A stretch of 33,158 bases of DNA from Streptacidiphilus carbonis (lineage in GTDB: Bacteria > Actinomycetota > Actinomycetes > Streptomycetales > Streptomycetaceae), in the NCBI RefSeq assembly GCF_000787775.1, contig NZ_BBPM01000072.1, positions 1 through 33,158 of the forward strand, in the 5' to 3' direction. Numbering within the stretch: position 1 is the first letter of the stretch; the number at the start of each line of letters is the position of its first letter. The position numbers and the translations under genes are program-made. The notes beneath the pieces are model-generated. The model was not told the DNA's origin. It ran no database searches and saw nothing but the letters and a program-made list of their open reading frames with translations. Shown one piece after another: positions 1 through 7,164 of this stretch.

Positions 1-1106
1 TGCGCGCTCTCGGCGGCCGTGGCCACCCCGGAGTCGGCCAGCCGCAGGATGTCGGAGATCAGGGTGTGTCCGCGCCGGTGGTCGTCCTGCTGGATCTGCA
101 GCGGGTCGGAGACGGCCAGGCCGCGGCTGATGGCCCGCCCGACCACGCCGTCCATCACCAGGCCGTTGTAGAGGAAGGGCGCATAGGCGTTGGTGACCGA
201 GTCGAAGATGTTCTGTCGCCCGGTGTCGGTGACCGCCCAGGAGGAGCCGGACAGCAGCCAGAGCATCCGGCTCAGGCCGCCGATCATCACCTCGCCGTAG
301 GAGCCGGTGTAGGGGACGTAGGTGTGCTGGATGAACGAGCCGTCGGCGTAGAGGCCGTCCCCGGTGAGGACGTCGGGGAAGACCGGGGAGAGCGCTGCGC
401 CGGCCGTGGCCAGCTTGGCCGAGCTCTTGCCGAGGACCCCGCGCAGGGCGATGACCCGGCTCAGGTCGACCCGGTTGGCGCCGGTGCTGGTCCCGCTGTA
501 GGTCGCCACCGCCGAGTCGGGAACAAAGTTGTCGACCGCGGCGCAGTAGGCGGCGACCTGGGTGGAGTCGAGTTCCCCGTACATCAGCACGGCGGTGTCC
601 AGCATCGCCTCGGGGCTGCCGATCTGCCAGTCCCACCAGTTGTTGTACGTGGTGGCGGAAGCGGTGTAGGCGTTGGTGCAGAGGAAGTCCAGACCGCTGG
701 TGACCGCCGACGCCAGGGCCGTGTTTCCGGTCAGGCCGGTGCCCGGTTGGACGTACGCCAGAGCCATCGTCCTCAGCCGGTTGTAGCTGGTGGTGATGTT
801 CGCGGAGACGCTGCCCAGCGGCAGGTCGCTCCAGAGCGAGCTGCCGCTGGTGGTCATCGCGCCCTGGTAGGTGGAGGCCTGGGTGCCGATGGCGGCCAGG
901 GCGGACGCGAACGGAGCCGCGGTGGCGTCGAAGCCGGTGCCGGTCAGCAGTTCCAGCCAGCGCCCGCGCAAGGTGTCGTAGGCGTCGGCCGCCCAGGCGT
1001 GCGGTGCGGACGCCCACTGGGCCGTGCTCGCCAGCACCGTGGTGGCTGCGCCCAGCTGCAGGATCCGTCGCCGCGTGAAGTGCGTACTCGTGAAGTGCGT
1101 ACCCAT
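1..1106 (-). CDS. Secreted polysaccharide lyase family 8 (hyaluronate/chondroitin/xanthan lyase type), C-terminus off the left edge
   Basis: The reverse strand reads open from ATG at 1106 to the window edge, giving 368 N-terminal codons. Residues 12-40 look like a Tat signal (RRRILQLGAA followed by an Ala-rich stretch). The (alpha/alpha) catalytic domain of PL8 is recognisable: NNWWDWQIG at 155-163, N211 in GANRVDLSR, then H261 and Y270 in a segment reading DGSFIQH...YTGSYGEV. The Asn, and His and Tyr nine residues apart, match the known PL8 catalytic Asn-His-Tyr set. PL8 enzymes cleave uronate-containing polymers (hyaluronan, chondroitin, xanthan) by beta-elimination outside the cell. Full-length members are about 750-800 residues, so roughly half is present. 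The exact substrate cannot be told from this part. The gene is divergent from the dehydrogenase/importer operon and probably supplies its substrate. Confidence 0.9.
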   Translation of the reverse strand, partial: MGTHFTSTHFTRRRILQLGAATTVLASTAQWASAPHAWAADAYDTLRGRWLELLTGTGFDATAAPFASALAAIGTQASTYQGAMTTSGSSLWSDLPLGSVSANITTSYNRLRTMALAYVQPGTGLTGNTALASAVTSGLDFLCTNAYTASATTYNNWWDWQIGSPEAMLDTAVLMYGELDSTQVAAYCAAVDNFVPDSAVATYSGTSTGANRVDLSRVIALRGVLGKSSAKLATAGAALSPVFPDVLTGDGLYADGSFIQHTYVPYTGSYGEVMIGGLSRMLWLLSGSSWAVTDTGRQNIFDSVTNAYAPFLYNGLVMDGVVGRAISRGLAVSDPLQIQQDDHRRGHTLISDILRLADSGVATAAESA

Positions 1107-1163
1107 GGGGTCTCCTCGCCGATGCGTCCGCGGGCCCGGAGCCTCCCGCTCCGATTGGACGAG

Positions 1164-1192
1164 AAGGTAAGCGCTTTCCAGTGACACGTCAA
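1164..1192 (-). promoter_or_regulatory. Promoter of the PL8 lyase gene with a LacI-type operator over the -10
   Basis: On the reverse strand TTGACG (1192-1187) is followed after exactly 17 nt by TACCTT (1169-1164), a good housekeeping-type promoter 58 nt upstream of the lyase ATG. The 14-bp imperfect palindrome GGTAAGCGCTTTCC (1166-1179, central AAGCGCTT) covers the spacer and part of the -10 box. This is the typical shape of LacI/GalR-family sugar-repressor operators, so a bound repressor would block polymerase. The binding protein is not shown by the sequence; the regulator at 5834-6937 is the nearest candidate. Confidence 0.7.
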
Positions 1193-1209
1193 CGGATTCG
1201 ACCGAATGC

Positions 1210-1224
1210 CAGGCAATCGGTTGC
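1210..1224 (+). promoter_or_regulatory. Putative LacI-type operator, copy 1 (inverted partner at 1332-1346)
   Basis: The 15-mer CAGGCAATCGGTTGC contains the near-palindromic core GCAATCGGTTGC, a LacI-family operator shape (CG centre). Its exact reverse complement occurs at 1332-1346, 119-122 bp away depending on the reference point. It lies upstream of both divergent promoters. Confidence 0.6.
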
Positions 1225-1288
1225 CGCGTGATCATGCCGCAGCACGCTGTGAATCAGCACATCCACCCAATGATGCCGCGCCAGGGTA

Positions 1289-1318
1289 TTGACGAACCGT
1301 CGGTGCTGGGGCTTGAAT
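1289..1318 (+). promoter_or_regulatory. Possible promoter of the dehydrogenase/importer operon
   Basis: TTGACG (1289-1294) is followed after 18 nt by TTGAAT (1313-1318). The -35 is good and the -10 weak. A transcription start near 1325 would place the operator copy at 1332-1346 immediately downstream, where a repressor would block elongation or initiation. This is inferred only from sequence resemblance. Confidence 0.35.
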
Positions 1319-1331
1319 CTCGCCAACTCGT

Positions 1332-1346
1332 GCAACCGATTGCCTG
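1332..1346 (-). promoter_or_regulatory. Putative LacI-type operator, copy 2 (inverted)
   Basis: GCAACCGATTGCCTG is the exact reverse complement of the 15-mer at 1210-1224. It lies 32 nt upstream of the dehydrogenase start codon, between the probable promoter and the ribosome binding site. Confidence 0.6.
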
Positions 1347-1377
1347 CACCGCTACCACCAAGGAGACCGGCCTCCTC

Positions 1378-2394
1378 GTGTCCGAGAAGCTGACCGCAAT
1401 GATCGCCATGCGCCCCGACCTCGTCGCCAGCGTGCTCCCCGAGCCGCTGATGGCCCGGCTGAGCGCGACCGCGCGGGTCGAACGCGTACTGGCGGCAACC
1501 GACTTCGCCGAGCCGGAGGTCCTGCACGCACTCGCCGGCACCGATGTGCTGATCACCGGCTGGGGCTGCCCGGTGGTGGAGGACTGGGTGCTGGACGCCG
1601 CGCCGAACCTGCGCGCCGTGGTCCACGCGGCAGGCACCGTCAAGGAGTTGATCAGCCCGGCGGTATGGGACCGCGGCATCCTGGTCTCCTCCGCGGCCGC
1701 CGTCAACGCCCTGCCGGTGGCCCAGTACACCGTCAGCGCCGTGCTGCTGGCGGGGAAGCGGGCCTTCAGGCTCGCCAACGAGTACACCGCGACCGGCTTC
1801 AGGGACTACTCGGTCCAGCCCGACACCGGCAACCACGGCCGCACGGTCGGAGTGGTCGGCGCCTCCCGCACCGGCCGGCTGGTGCTCTCCACGCTCGCCG
1901 GACACGGGTTCCGCCTGCTGGTCAGCGACCCGACCATCACCGCGGCGCAGGCCGACGCGCTGGTCCCGGGCGGCCGGGTCGAACTGGTCGAACTGGACGA
2001 CCTGCTCATGCGCAGCGACGTGGTCACCGTCCACGCCCCGCTGCTCCCCGGCACCCGCGGACTGCTGGACGCCCGGCGGCTCGCGCTGCTGCCGGACCGG
2101 GCGGTGCTGGTCAACACCGCGCGCGGAGCCCTGATCGACACCGGTGCACTGGTCGCCGAGTGCGCGTCCGGCCGGATCGACGCCGTCCTCGACGTCACCG
2201 ACCCGGAGCCGCTGCCGCACGGACATCCGCTGCTCACCCTGCCGAACGTGCTGGTCACCCCGCATGTCGCCGGGGCGATGGGGAGCGAGGTGAGCCGTCT
2301 CGGCGAGTTCGCCGTGGCCGAGGTCGAACGGCTCGCCGCCGGACTGCCCCTGCTCGGCCCGGTGGCCGCAGAGGAGCTGGCGACCACCGCCTGA
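1378..2394 (+). CDS. D-isomer-specific 2-hydroxyacid dehydrogenase
   Basis: This 338-residue NAD-dependent oxidoreductase would interconvert a 2-hydroxy acid and a 2-keto acid in the cytoplasm. The GTG at 1378 is chosen because AAGGAG (1360-1365) precedes it; the frame stays open further upstream, but that part runs through the operator region. The nucleotide-binding segment VGVVGASRTGR (157-167) is a modified Rossmann glycine motif. The catalytic set of the family is visible: R249 in VNTARG, E277 in DPEP, H296 in TPHVAG. The N-terminal catalytic half is typical and the length is normal. It is the first gene of the operon that continues with the sugar importer 74 nt later. Such dehydrogenases recur in actinobacterial polysaccharide loci, but the substrate here is unknown; a sugar-acid product of the lyase pathway is one possibility. 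Confidence 0.85.
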   Translation: MSEKLTAMIAMRPDLVASVLPEPLMARLSATARVERVLAATDFAEPEVLHALAGTDVLITGWGCPVVEDWVLDAAPNLRAVVHAAGTVKELISPAVWDRGILVSSAAAVNALPVAQYTVSAVLLAGKRAFRLANEYTATGFRDYSVQPDTGNHGRTVGVVGASRTGRLVLSTLAGHGFRLLVSDPTITAAQADALVPGGRVELVELDDLLMRSDVVTVHAPLLPGTRGLLDARRLALLPDRAVLVNTARGALIDTGALVAECASGRIDAVLDVTDPEPLPHGHPLLTLPNVLVTPHVAGAMGSEVSRLGEFAVAEVERLAAGLPLLGPVAAEELATTA

Positions 2395-2468
2395 CCCCGA
2401 ACCGCACCGACCCGATGTTCCGCCCCTCCTGTTCCACCCTCCCGTTCCACCCCTCGAAAGGAACAACC

Positions 2469-3917
2469 GTGAACATCCCGAGCCTGAACACCGTCGCCCC
2501 GGTCTCCCGCAGATCCCTGCTGCGCACCACCGGTCTGCTCGGAGTCGCCGCCGTCCCCGCCGTGTCCCTGCTCAGCGCCTGCGCCACCGGCGGCAGCGAC
2601 ACCTCCTCCGGCAGCTCCCCTGCCGCGGCGGCCGCCACCAGCGCGGCCAACCCGCTCGGCGTGGACGCCACCGCACCGCTGGAGGTCTATGTCTTCAAGG
2701 GCGGCTACGGCGACGACTACGCCAAGTTCGACGAGGCGATCTACAAGAAGTCCTTCCCCAAGGCGACCATCACCCACAACGGCATCCAGCAGATCCAGAC
2801 CGAGCTGCAGCCGCGCTTCGTGGCCGGGAACCCGCCCGCGGTGATCGACAACAGCGGCGCGTCGCCGATGGTGCTGGGCACCCTGGTGGGCAACGGCCAG
2901 GTCACCGACCTCAGCGACCTGCTCAGGGCCCCCTCGATCGACGACCCGTCCAAGACCGTCGCCGACACCCTGCTGCCGGGCGCCCTGACCGCGACCACCT
3001 TCGACGGCAAGGTGATGGCGCTGCCCTACGTCTACACCGCCTACGGCTTCTGGTACTCGCAGTCGCTGTTCAAGAAGAACGGCTGGGAGTGGCCGACCAC
3101 CTGGGCCGAGCTGGTCACCCTGGCCGGGAAGATCAAGGCGGCGGGGATCTCCCCCTTCGCCTACGGCGGTCAGACCGCCCCGGACTACTTCATGCAGCCA
3201 CTGATCAGCCTCGCGGTCAAGCTCGGCGGCGTCAGCACGGTCACCGACATCGACAACCTCAAGGCGGGCGCCTGGCAGTCCGAGCCGATGCAGCAGGCCG
3301 CCCAGGCGATAGCCGGGCTGGTCAAGAACGGCTGGATGATGTCCGGCAGCTCCGGTCTGACGCACACCCAGGCGCAGACGGCCTGGGTGCAGGGCAAGGC
3401 GGCGATCTACCCCAGCGGCTCCTGGATCGAGTCCGAGATGAAGGGCATCACGCCCGCCGGCTTCGACATGGTCCTGGGCACCCTCCCCTCGCTCACGTCG
3501 GCCGACAAGCTGCCTGTCACCGCGCTCTACACCGGTGCCAGCGAGAAGTACATCGTCCCGGCGCAGTCCAAGAACGTCCGCGGCGGCCTGGAGTACCTGC
3601 GCATCATGCTGTCCCAGTCTGCGGCGGGCCACTTCTCCGAGCTCACCCACGCGCCGACGGTGGTCAAGGGCGCGGCCTCCGGGCAGGACTTCGGCTCGAC
3701 CGCGTTCGGCTCGGTCACCAAGGCGATCAGCGACGCCGGGGACAACACCTTCATGTACCTCTTCCCGAGCTGGTACCCGGCGATGTCCAAGGCCCTGAAG
3801 ACCGAGATCGGCAACCTGCTGGCCGGGCGCAGCGACGCGGCCGGCTTCCTGAAGAAGATGCAGGCGGCGGCCGACTCCGTGACCGCCGACTCCTCCGTCA
3901 AGAAGTACACCCGCTGA
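2469..3917 (+). CDS. NgcE-like carbohydrate ABC transporter substrate-binding lipoprotein
   Basis: A 482-residue extracellular sugar-binding protein. GTG at 2469 follows the ribosome site AAAGGAAC. The N-terminus carries SRRSLLR (13-19), a hydrophobic stretch and the lipobox LSAC with Cys38, so it is a probable Tat-exported lipoprotein. The mature part resembles the NgcE family of N-acetylglucosamine/diacetylchitobiose binding proteins (segments such as VFKGGYGDDYAKF and QPRFVAGNPPAVIDNSG look familiar); this is recognition by eye, not an alignment. It is followed directly by two permease genes. With the PL8 lyase next door, the ligand could be a GlcNAc-containing oligosaccharide, but the binding specificity cannot be read from the sequence. 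Confidence 0.85.
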   Translation: MNIPSLNTVAPVSRRSLLRTTGLLGVAAVPAVSLLSACATGGSDTSSGSSPAAAAATSAANPLGVDATAPLEVYVFKGGYGDDYAKFDEAIYKKSFPKATITHNGIQQIQTELQPRFVAGNPPAVIDNSGASPMVLGTLVGNGQVTDLSDLLRAPSIDDPSKTVADTLLPGALTATTFDGKVMALPYVYTAYGFWYSQSLFKKNGWEWPTTWAELVTLAGKIKAAGISPFAYGGQTAPDYFMQPLISLAVKLGGVSTVTDIDNLKAGAWQSEPMQQAAQAIAGLVKNGWMMSGSSGLTHTQAQTAWVQGKAAIYPSGSWIESEMKGITPAGFDMVLGTLPSLTSADKLPVTALYTGASEKYIVPAQSKNVRGGLEYLRIMLSQSAAGHFSELTHAPTVVKGAASGQDFGSTAFGSVTKAISDAGDNTFMYLFPSWYPAMSKALKTEIGNLLAGRSDAAGFLKKMQAAADSVTADSSVKKYTR

Positions 3918-3945
3918 CAGGTCCGACGGAACGGAGTCCGCTGCC

Positions 3946-4851
3946 ATGGAGCACGGAAAGTACCGCATCATCACGCTGTTCCTGGCAGCGCCGCTCACGC
4001 TCTACGGGGTGTTCGTCCTCTCCCCGTTCGCCCAGGCCTTCTACATCTCGCTTACCAGCTGGACCGGTTTCACCGCCGCCCAGCCCTTCGTGGGCCTCGC
4101 CAACTACCGCAGGCTGGCCTCGGACCCGGGGTTCTGGAAGGCCCTGGAGCACAATGCGCTGCTGCTGGTGGCCGTCCCGCTGGTGACGATCGCGCTGGGG
4201 CTGTTCTTCGCGAGCACGCTCAACGTGGGCGCCTCCGCCGGGACGGTCAAGGGGGTGCGCGGCGCCGGGCCGTACCAGAAGCTCTTCTTCCTGCCGCACA
4301 TCCTGCCCGCCGTCATCACCGCGGTGCTCTGGCAGTTCCTGTACAACCCGCAGCTGGGGCCGATCAACTCGGCGCTGGACGCGGTCGGCCTGGGCAGCCT
4401 CAAGGCCACCTGGCTGGGGGATCCGGCGGTGGCCCTGTGGTCGCTGGCCGCGATCATGGTGTGGACCGGGGTCGGCTTCTACGTGGTGCTGTTCAGCGCC
4501 GCCATGCAGTCCATCCCCAGGGACATCTACGAGGCCGCCGACCTGGACGGCTCCTCCCGGTTCCAGACCATGTGGCGGATCACCCTGCCGCTGCTGCGGG
4601 AGACCGTCCAGGTCGCCTGGATCTACCTGGGCATCGCTGCACTGGACGCCTTCGCGCTGTTCGAGGTGCTGCTGCCGGACGGCGGTCCCGACAACTCCAC
4701 CAATGTGGTGGCCCAGTACCTCTACCAGGCGGCCTTCCAGAACGGGCAGTTCGGCTACGCGTCGGCCATCGGCGTGGTGCTGTGCCTGCTGACCCTGCTG
4801 ATGGCGGCGGCCACCTTCGGGTTGTCGCGCCGCGAGACGATCGAGTTCTGA
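3946..4851 (+). CDS. NgcF-like sugar ABC transporter permease
   Basis: A 301-residue integral membrane protein with about six hydrophobic helices, the first at roughly 8-32. The permease EAA loop lies at 196-215 (EAADLDGSSRFQTMWRITLP), the site that contacts the ATPase. The N-terminal half, with a long insertion before GPYQKLFFLPHIL, is like NgcF of the N-acetylglucosamine/chitobiose importer. ATG 3946 is preceded by ACGGAG and lies 28 nt after the binding-protein stop codon. It pairs with the next permease to form the transmembrane pore. Confidence 0.88.
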   Translation: MEHGKYRIITLFLAAPLTLYGVFVLSPFAQAFYISLTSWTGFTAAQPFVGLANYRRLASDPGFWKALEHNALLLVAVPLVTIALGLFFASTLNVGASAGTVKGVRGAGPYQKLFFLPHILPAVITAVLWQFLYNPQLGPINSALDAVGLGSLKATWLGDPAVALWSLAAIMVWTGVGFYVVLFSAAMQSIPRDIYEAADLDGSSRFQTMWRITLPLLRETVQVAWIYLGIAALDAFALFEVLLPDGGPDNSTNVVAQYLYQAAFQNGQFGYASAIGVVLCLLTLLMAAATFGLSRRETIEF

Positions 4852-4862
4852 GGAGCCGGAAA

Positions 4863-5810
4863 ATGACCGACACCACCACCCCGCCGCGGTCGGCGGGGCC
4901 CGACACCGGCCCGCGGTCCGACTCGCCGGGTGACTCCCCGTCAGGTGCCGGCAGCGGCGGCCGGCCCCGGCCGGGCGGGCGGCTGTCCCGCCGGCTCGGC
5001 ACCGGGGCCACCCAGGGATTCCTGGGCGTCTGGGCGCTGCTGGCCGCCGTCCCGCTGCTCTGGGCCCTGGTCAGCGCCTTCAAGACCAACAACGAACTGT
5101 TCGCCAGTCCCTGGAAGCTGCCCGCGACCTGGCACTTCGACAACTTCGTCCGGGCCTGGACCAAGGCCGACATCGGCGAGTACTTCCTCAACACCGTCGT
5201 CGTGGTGGTCGGCGCGCTGGCGCTGACCATGCTGCTCGGCTCCATGGCCGCCTATGTGCTGGCCCGGTTCCGCTTCCCCGGCAACCGCGTCGTCTACTAC
5301 GCCTTCGTGGCCGGGATGACCTTCCCGGTGTTCCTGGCCCTGGTGCCGCTGTTCTTCGTGGTCAAGAACCTGAACCTGCTCAGCAGCTACCCCGGGCTGA
5401 TCCTGGTCTACACCGCCTACGCGCTGCCGTTCACGGTCTTCTTCCTGACCGGCTTCTTCCGCACCCTGCCCACCTCGGTGGCCGAGGCCGCCGTCATCGA
5501 CGGCTGCTCGCAGGAGGGGGTGTTCTTCCGGATCATGCTGCCGATGGCCAAGCCGGGGCTGGTCAGCGTGGCCATCTTCAACTTCCTGGGCATGTGGAAC
5601 CAGTACCTGCTACCGCTGGTGCTCAACTCCGACCAGCACAAGTACCTGCTCTCCCAGGGTCTGGCCGCGCTCGCCGTGCAGCAGGGCTACGCCAACGACT
5701 GGAGCGCGCTGTTCGCCGGGCTGGTCATCGCGGCGCTGCCGGTGGTCGCGCTCTACCTCGCCCTGGCGAAGAAGGTGCAGACCGGTCTGAGTGTAGGACT
5801 GCTCAAGTGA
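4863..5810 (+). CDS. NgcG-like sugar ABC transporter permease
   Basis: A 315-residue second permease subunit. ATG 4863 has GAGGAG just upstream, overlapping the previous stop. Residues 1-48 are a disordered Pro/Ser/Gly-rich cytoplasmic tail, then about six helices. The EAA loop is at 208-227 (EAAVIDGCSQEGVFFRIMLP). The C-terminal part (GYANDWSALFAGLVIAALPV followed by a KVQTGLSVG segment) closely recalls NgcG. No ATPase gene follows, as in other actinobacterial oligosaccharide importers that share the MsiK ATPase; that the partner is MsiK is inference. The stop codon overlaps a possible GTG start of the next gene. Confidence 0.88.
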   Translation: MTDTTTPPRSAGPDTGPRSDSPGDSPSGAGSGGRPRPGGRLSRRLGTGATQGFLGVWALLAAVPLLWALVSAFKTNNELFASPWKLPATWHFDNFVRAWTKADIGEYFLNTVVVVVGALALTMLLGSMAAYVLARFRFPGNRVVYYAFVAGMTFPVFLALVPLFFVVKNLNLLSSYPGLILVYTAYALPFTVFFLTGFFRTLPTSVAEAAVIDGCSQEGVFFRIMLPMAKPGLVSVAIFNFLGMWNQYLLPLVLNSDQHKYLLSQGLAALAVQQGYANDWSALFAGLVIAALPVVALYLALAKKVQTGLSVGLLK

Positions 5811-5821
5811 TCACTCATCCC

Positions 5822-5833
5822 TATACTCCCGGT
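5822..5833 (+). promoter_or_regulatory. -10 box for a probably leaderless regulator mRNA
   Basis: TATACT (5822-5827) lies exactly 6 nt before ATG 5834, and no ribosome binding site precedes that ATG. In actinobacteria this spacing places the transcription start at the A of ATG, giving a leaderless mRNA. The -35 region (about 5800-5805) is poor. The regulator could thus be expressed independently of the operon. Confidence 0.5.
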
Positions 5834-6937
5834 ATGCCGGAAGCCTCGGAGCCGTCGCCGACCCCCGCCCGCGCGGCCACCGTACGGGACGTGGCCGCCA
5901 GAGCCGGGGTCTCCTCCGCGACCGTCTCCCGGGTGCTCACCGGCAACCGGCCGGTCTCCGCCGAGGTGCGGCGCCGGGTCCGCAAGGCCATCCAGGAGCT
6001 GGACTACGTCGTCAACGAGCAGGCCCGCTCGCTGTCGGTGGCCAACTCGCGCACCGTGGCGATCCTGCTCGCCGACATCACCTGGCCGTTCCACAACCAG
6101 GTCGCCAGGGGCGTGGAGCAGGAGGCCGTGGCCGAGGACCGGTTGTGCCTGGTGTGCACCACCATGGACGACCCGGACCGGGAGATGGCGCTGATCGAGA
6201 TGCTGCGGCAGCGCAACACCGAGGCCGTGGTGCTGATCGGCGGGGTGCACGACTCCCCCGAGTACCGGACCAGGATCGGCAGGCTCGCCCAGGCCCTGGA
6301 CGGTGCGGGCTCACGGCTGGTGTTCTGCGGACGCCCGACCCCGGACCCGGCGCTGCCGATCACCGTCGTCGAGTACGACAACGAGGGCGGCGCCTTCGCC
6401 GCCGTCTGCCACCTGCTGTCCCTGGGCCACCGGCGCATCGCCTTCCTCGGCGGTCCGCCCAGCTACACCACCACGACACCGCGGCTGGCCGGCTACCGGC
6501 GCGCGCTGCTGGACTTCGGGGTCGAGCCCGACCCCGCGCTGGTGCGGCACAGCCGCCTCGGCGGCGAGCCCACCCGGCAGTTCGGGTACCGCACCGTCCA
6601 GGAACTGACCGAGCGGGGCCCGCTGCCCTTCACCGCGCTGTTCTGCTACGACGACCTGGTCGCCGCAGGCGCCATGGCCGCACTGCGGGAGGCCGGTGTC
6701 GACGTCCCCGGCGACATCTCGGTGGTCGGGTACAACGACGAGCCGACCGCACTGGACGTGGTCCCCAGCCTGACCACCGTGCACGTGCCGCACCTGGAGC
6801 TCGGACGCACCGCCATGCGGCTGGCCCTGCACCGGGACGATCCGATGACCATGGCGATGCGTCAGAACGCCGTCCTGGGCACGCATCTGGTGGTCCGCGG
6901 CACCGTGCAGCGACCGGCCGGTCCTGAGCGAAAGTGA
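5834..6937 (+). CDS. LacI-family transcriptional regulator of the PL8/importer locus
   Basis: A 367-residue regulator with a LacI helix-turn-helix at about 16-37 (TVRDVAARAGVSSATVSRVL), the hinge helix region to about 65, then a periplasmic-binding-protein-like sensor domain ending with VVGYNDEPTALDVVPSLTTV. Such proteins repress sugar genes until a sugar binds. ATG 5834 is chosen because a -10 box sits at leaderless distance; an in-frame GTG at 5807, overlapping the permease stop as GTGA, is the alternative and would add nine residues. As last gene of the operon it is the natural candidate to bind the operators at 1166-1179 or 1210-1346. This assignment rests on position only. Confidence 0.88.
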   Translation: MPEASEPSPTPARAATVRDVAARAGVSSATVSRVLTGNRPVSAEVRRRVRKAIQELDYVVNEQARSLSVANSRTVAILLADITWPFHNQVARGVEQEAVAEDRLCLVCTTMDDPDREMALIEMLRQRNTEAVVLIGGVHDSPEYRTRIGRLAQALDGAGSRLVFCGRPTPDPALPITVVEYDNEGGAFAAVCHLLSLGHRRIAFLGGPPSYTTTTPRLAGYRRALLDFGVEPDPALVRHSRLGGEPTRQFGYRTVQELTERGPLPFTALFCYDDLVAAGAMAALREAGVDVPGDISVVGYNDEPTALDVVPSLTTVHVPHLELGRTAMRLALHRDDPMTMAMRQNAVLGTHLVVRGTVQRPAGPERK

Positions 6938-6976
6938 CGGCATTCACCCGGACGCATGCGATGGCCTGGGCACAGC

Positions 6977-7008
6977 GCGAACAAATGGAGTGGCGCAATG
7001 ATGTTCGC
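6977..7008. repeat. Inverted repeat GCGAACA...TGTTCGC
   Basis: Perfect 7-bp arms at 6977-6983 and 7002-7008 around an 18-nt loop, 40 nt after the LacI stop and upstream of the leader ORF. It may be a weak terminator or an operator. No poly-T follows. Confidence 0.35.
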
Positions 7009-7020
7009 TTGGTAGAGTTC

Positions 7021-7041
7021 CGCACGTCGTGACGTCGTGCG
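7021..7041. promoter_or_regulatory. 21-bp near-perfect palindrome before the leader ORF
   Basis: The arms CGCACGTCGT and ACGTCGTGCG flank a central G; nine of ten base pairs match. The palindrome ends directly against the GAGGAGG ribosome site of the leader ORF, so it could be a repressor operator or an RNA hairpin that controls ribosome access. Confidence 0.5.
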
Positions 7042-7055
7042 AGGAGGTGAGTCCC

Positions 7056-7109
7056 GTGAACGCGGTATCTGTGCGGGTGCTCCCCCTTGTGTCACGGTCG
7101 GGCGACTGA
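7056..7109 (+). CDS. Candidate 17-residue leader peptide
   Basis: GTG 7056 follows a strong ribosome site (GAGGAGG, 7041-7047) and opens a 17-codon frame, MNAVSVRVLPLVSRSGD, ending at TGA 7107-7109. It uses several codons that are rare in GC-rich actinomycetes (GTA, TCT, CTT, TCA). A small hairpin (GGCGAC 7101-7106 with GTCGCC 7117-7122) spans its stop codon, and a second (7124-7131 with 7142-7149, one mismatch) sits just before the ribosome site of the next gene. The arrangement looks like a translational attenuation leader. I do not recognise the peptide, and its translation is not demonstrated. Confidence 0.4.
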   Translation: MNAVSVRVLPLVSRSGD

Positions 7110-7164
7110 TGTAGCTGTCGCCGGGAGCGCCGTATCCATGAGGCACTCCTGAAGGAGAACAGCT

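Noticed and set aside
66-1184. Long forward-strand open frame of 372 codons
   Set aside because: It is antisense to the PL8 lyase gene; its Gly/Val/Arg-rich translation has no domain and arises from GC-rich codon bias.
1806-3998. Long reverse-strand frame of 730 codons
   Set aside because: It lies antisense to the dehydrogenase and binding-protein genes, which have clear motifs, starts and ribosome sites.
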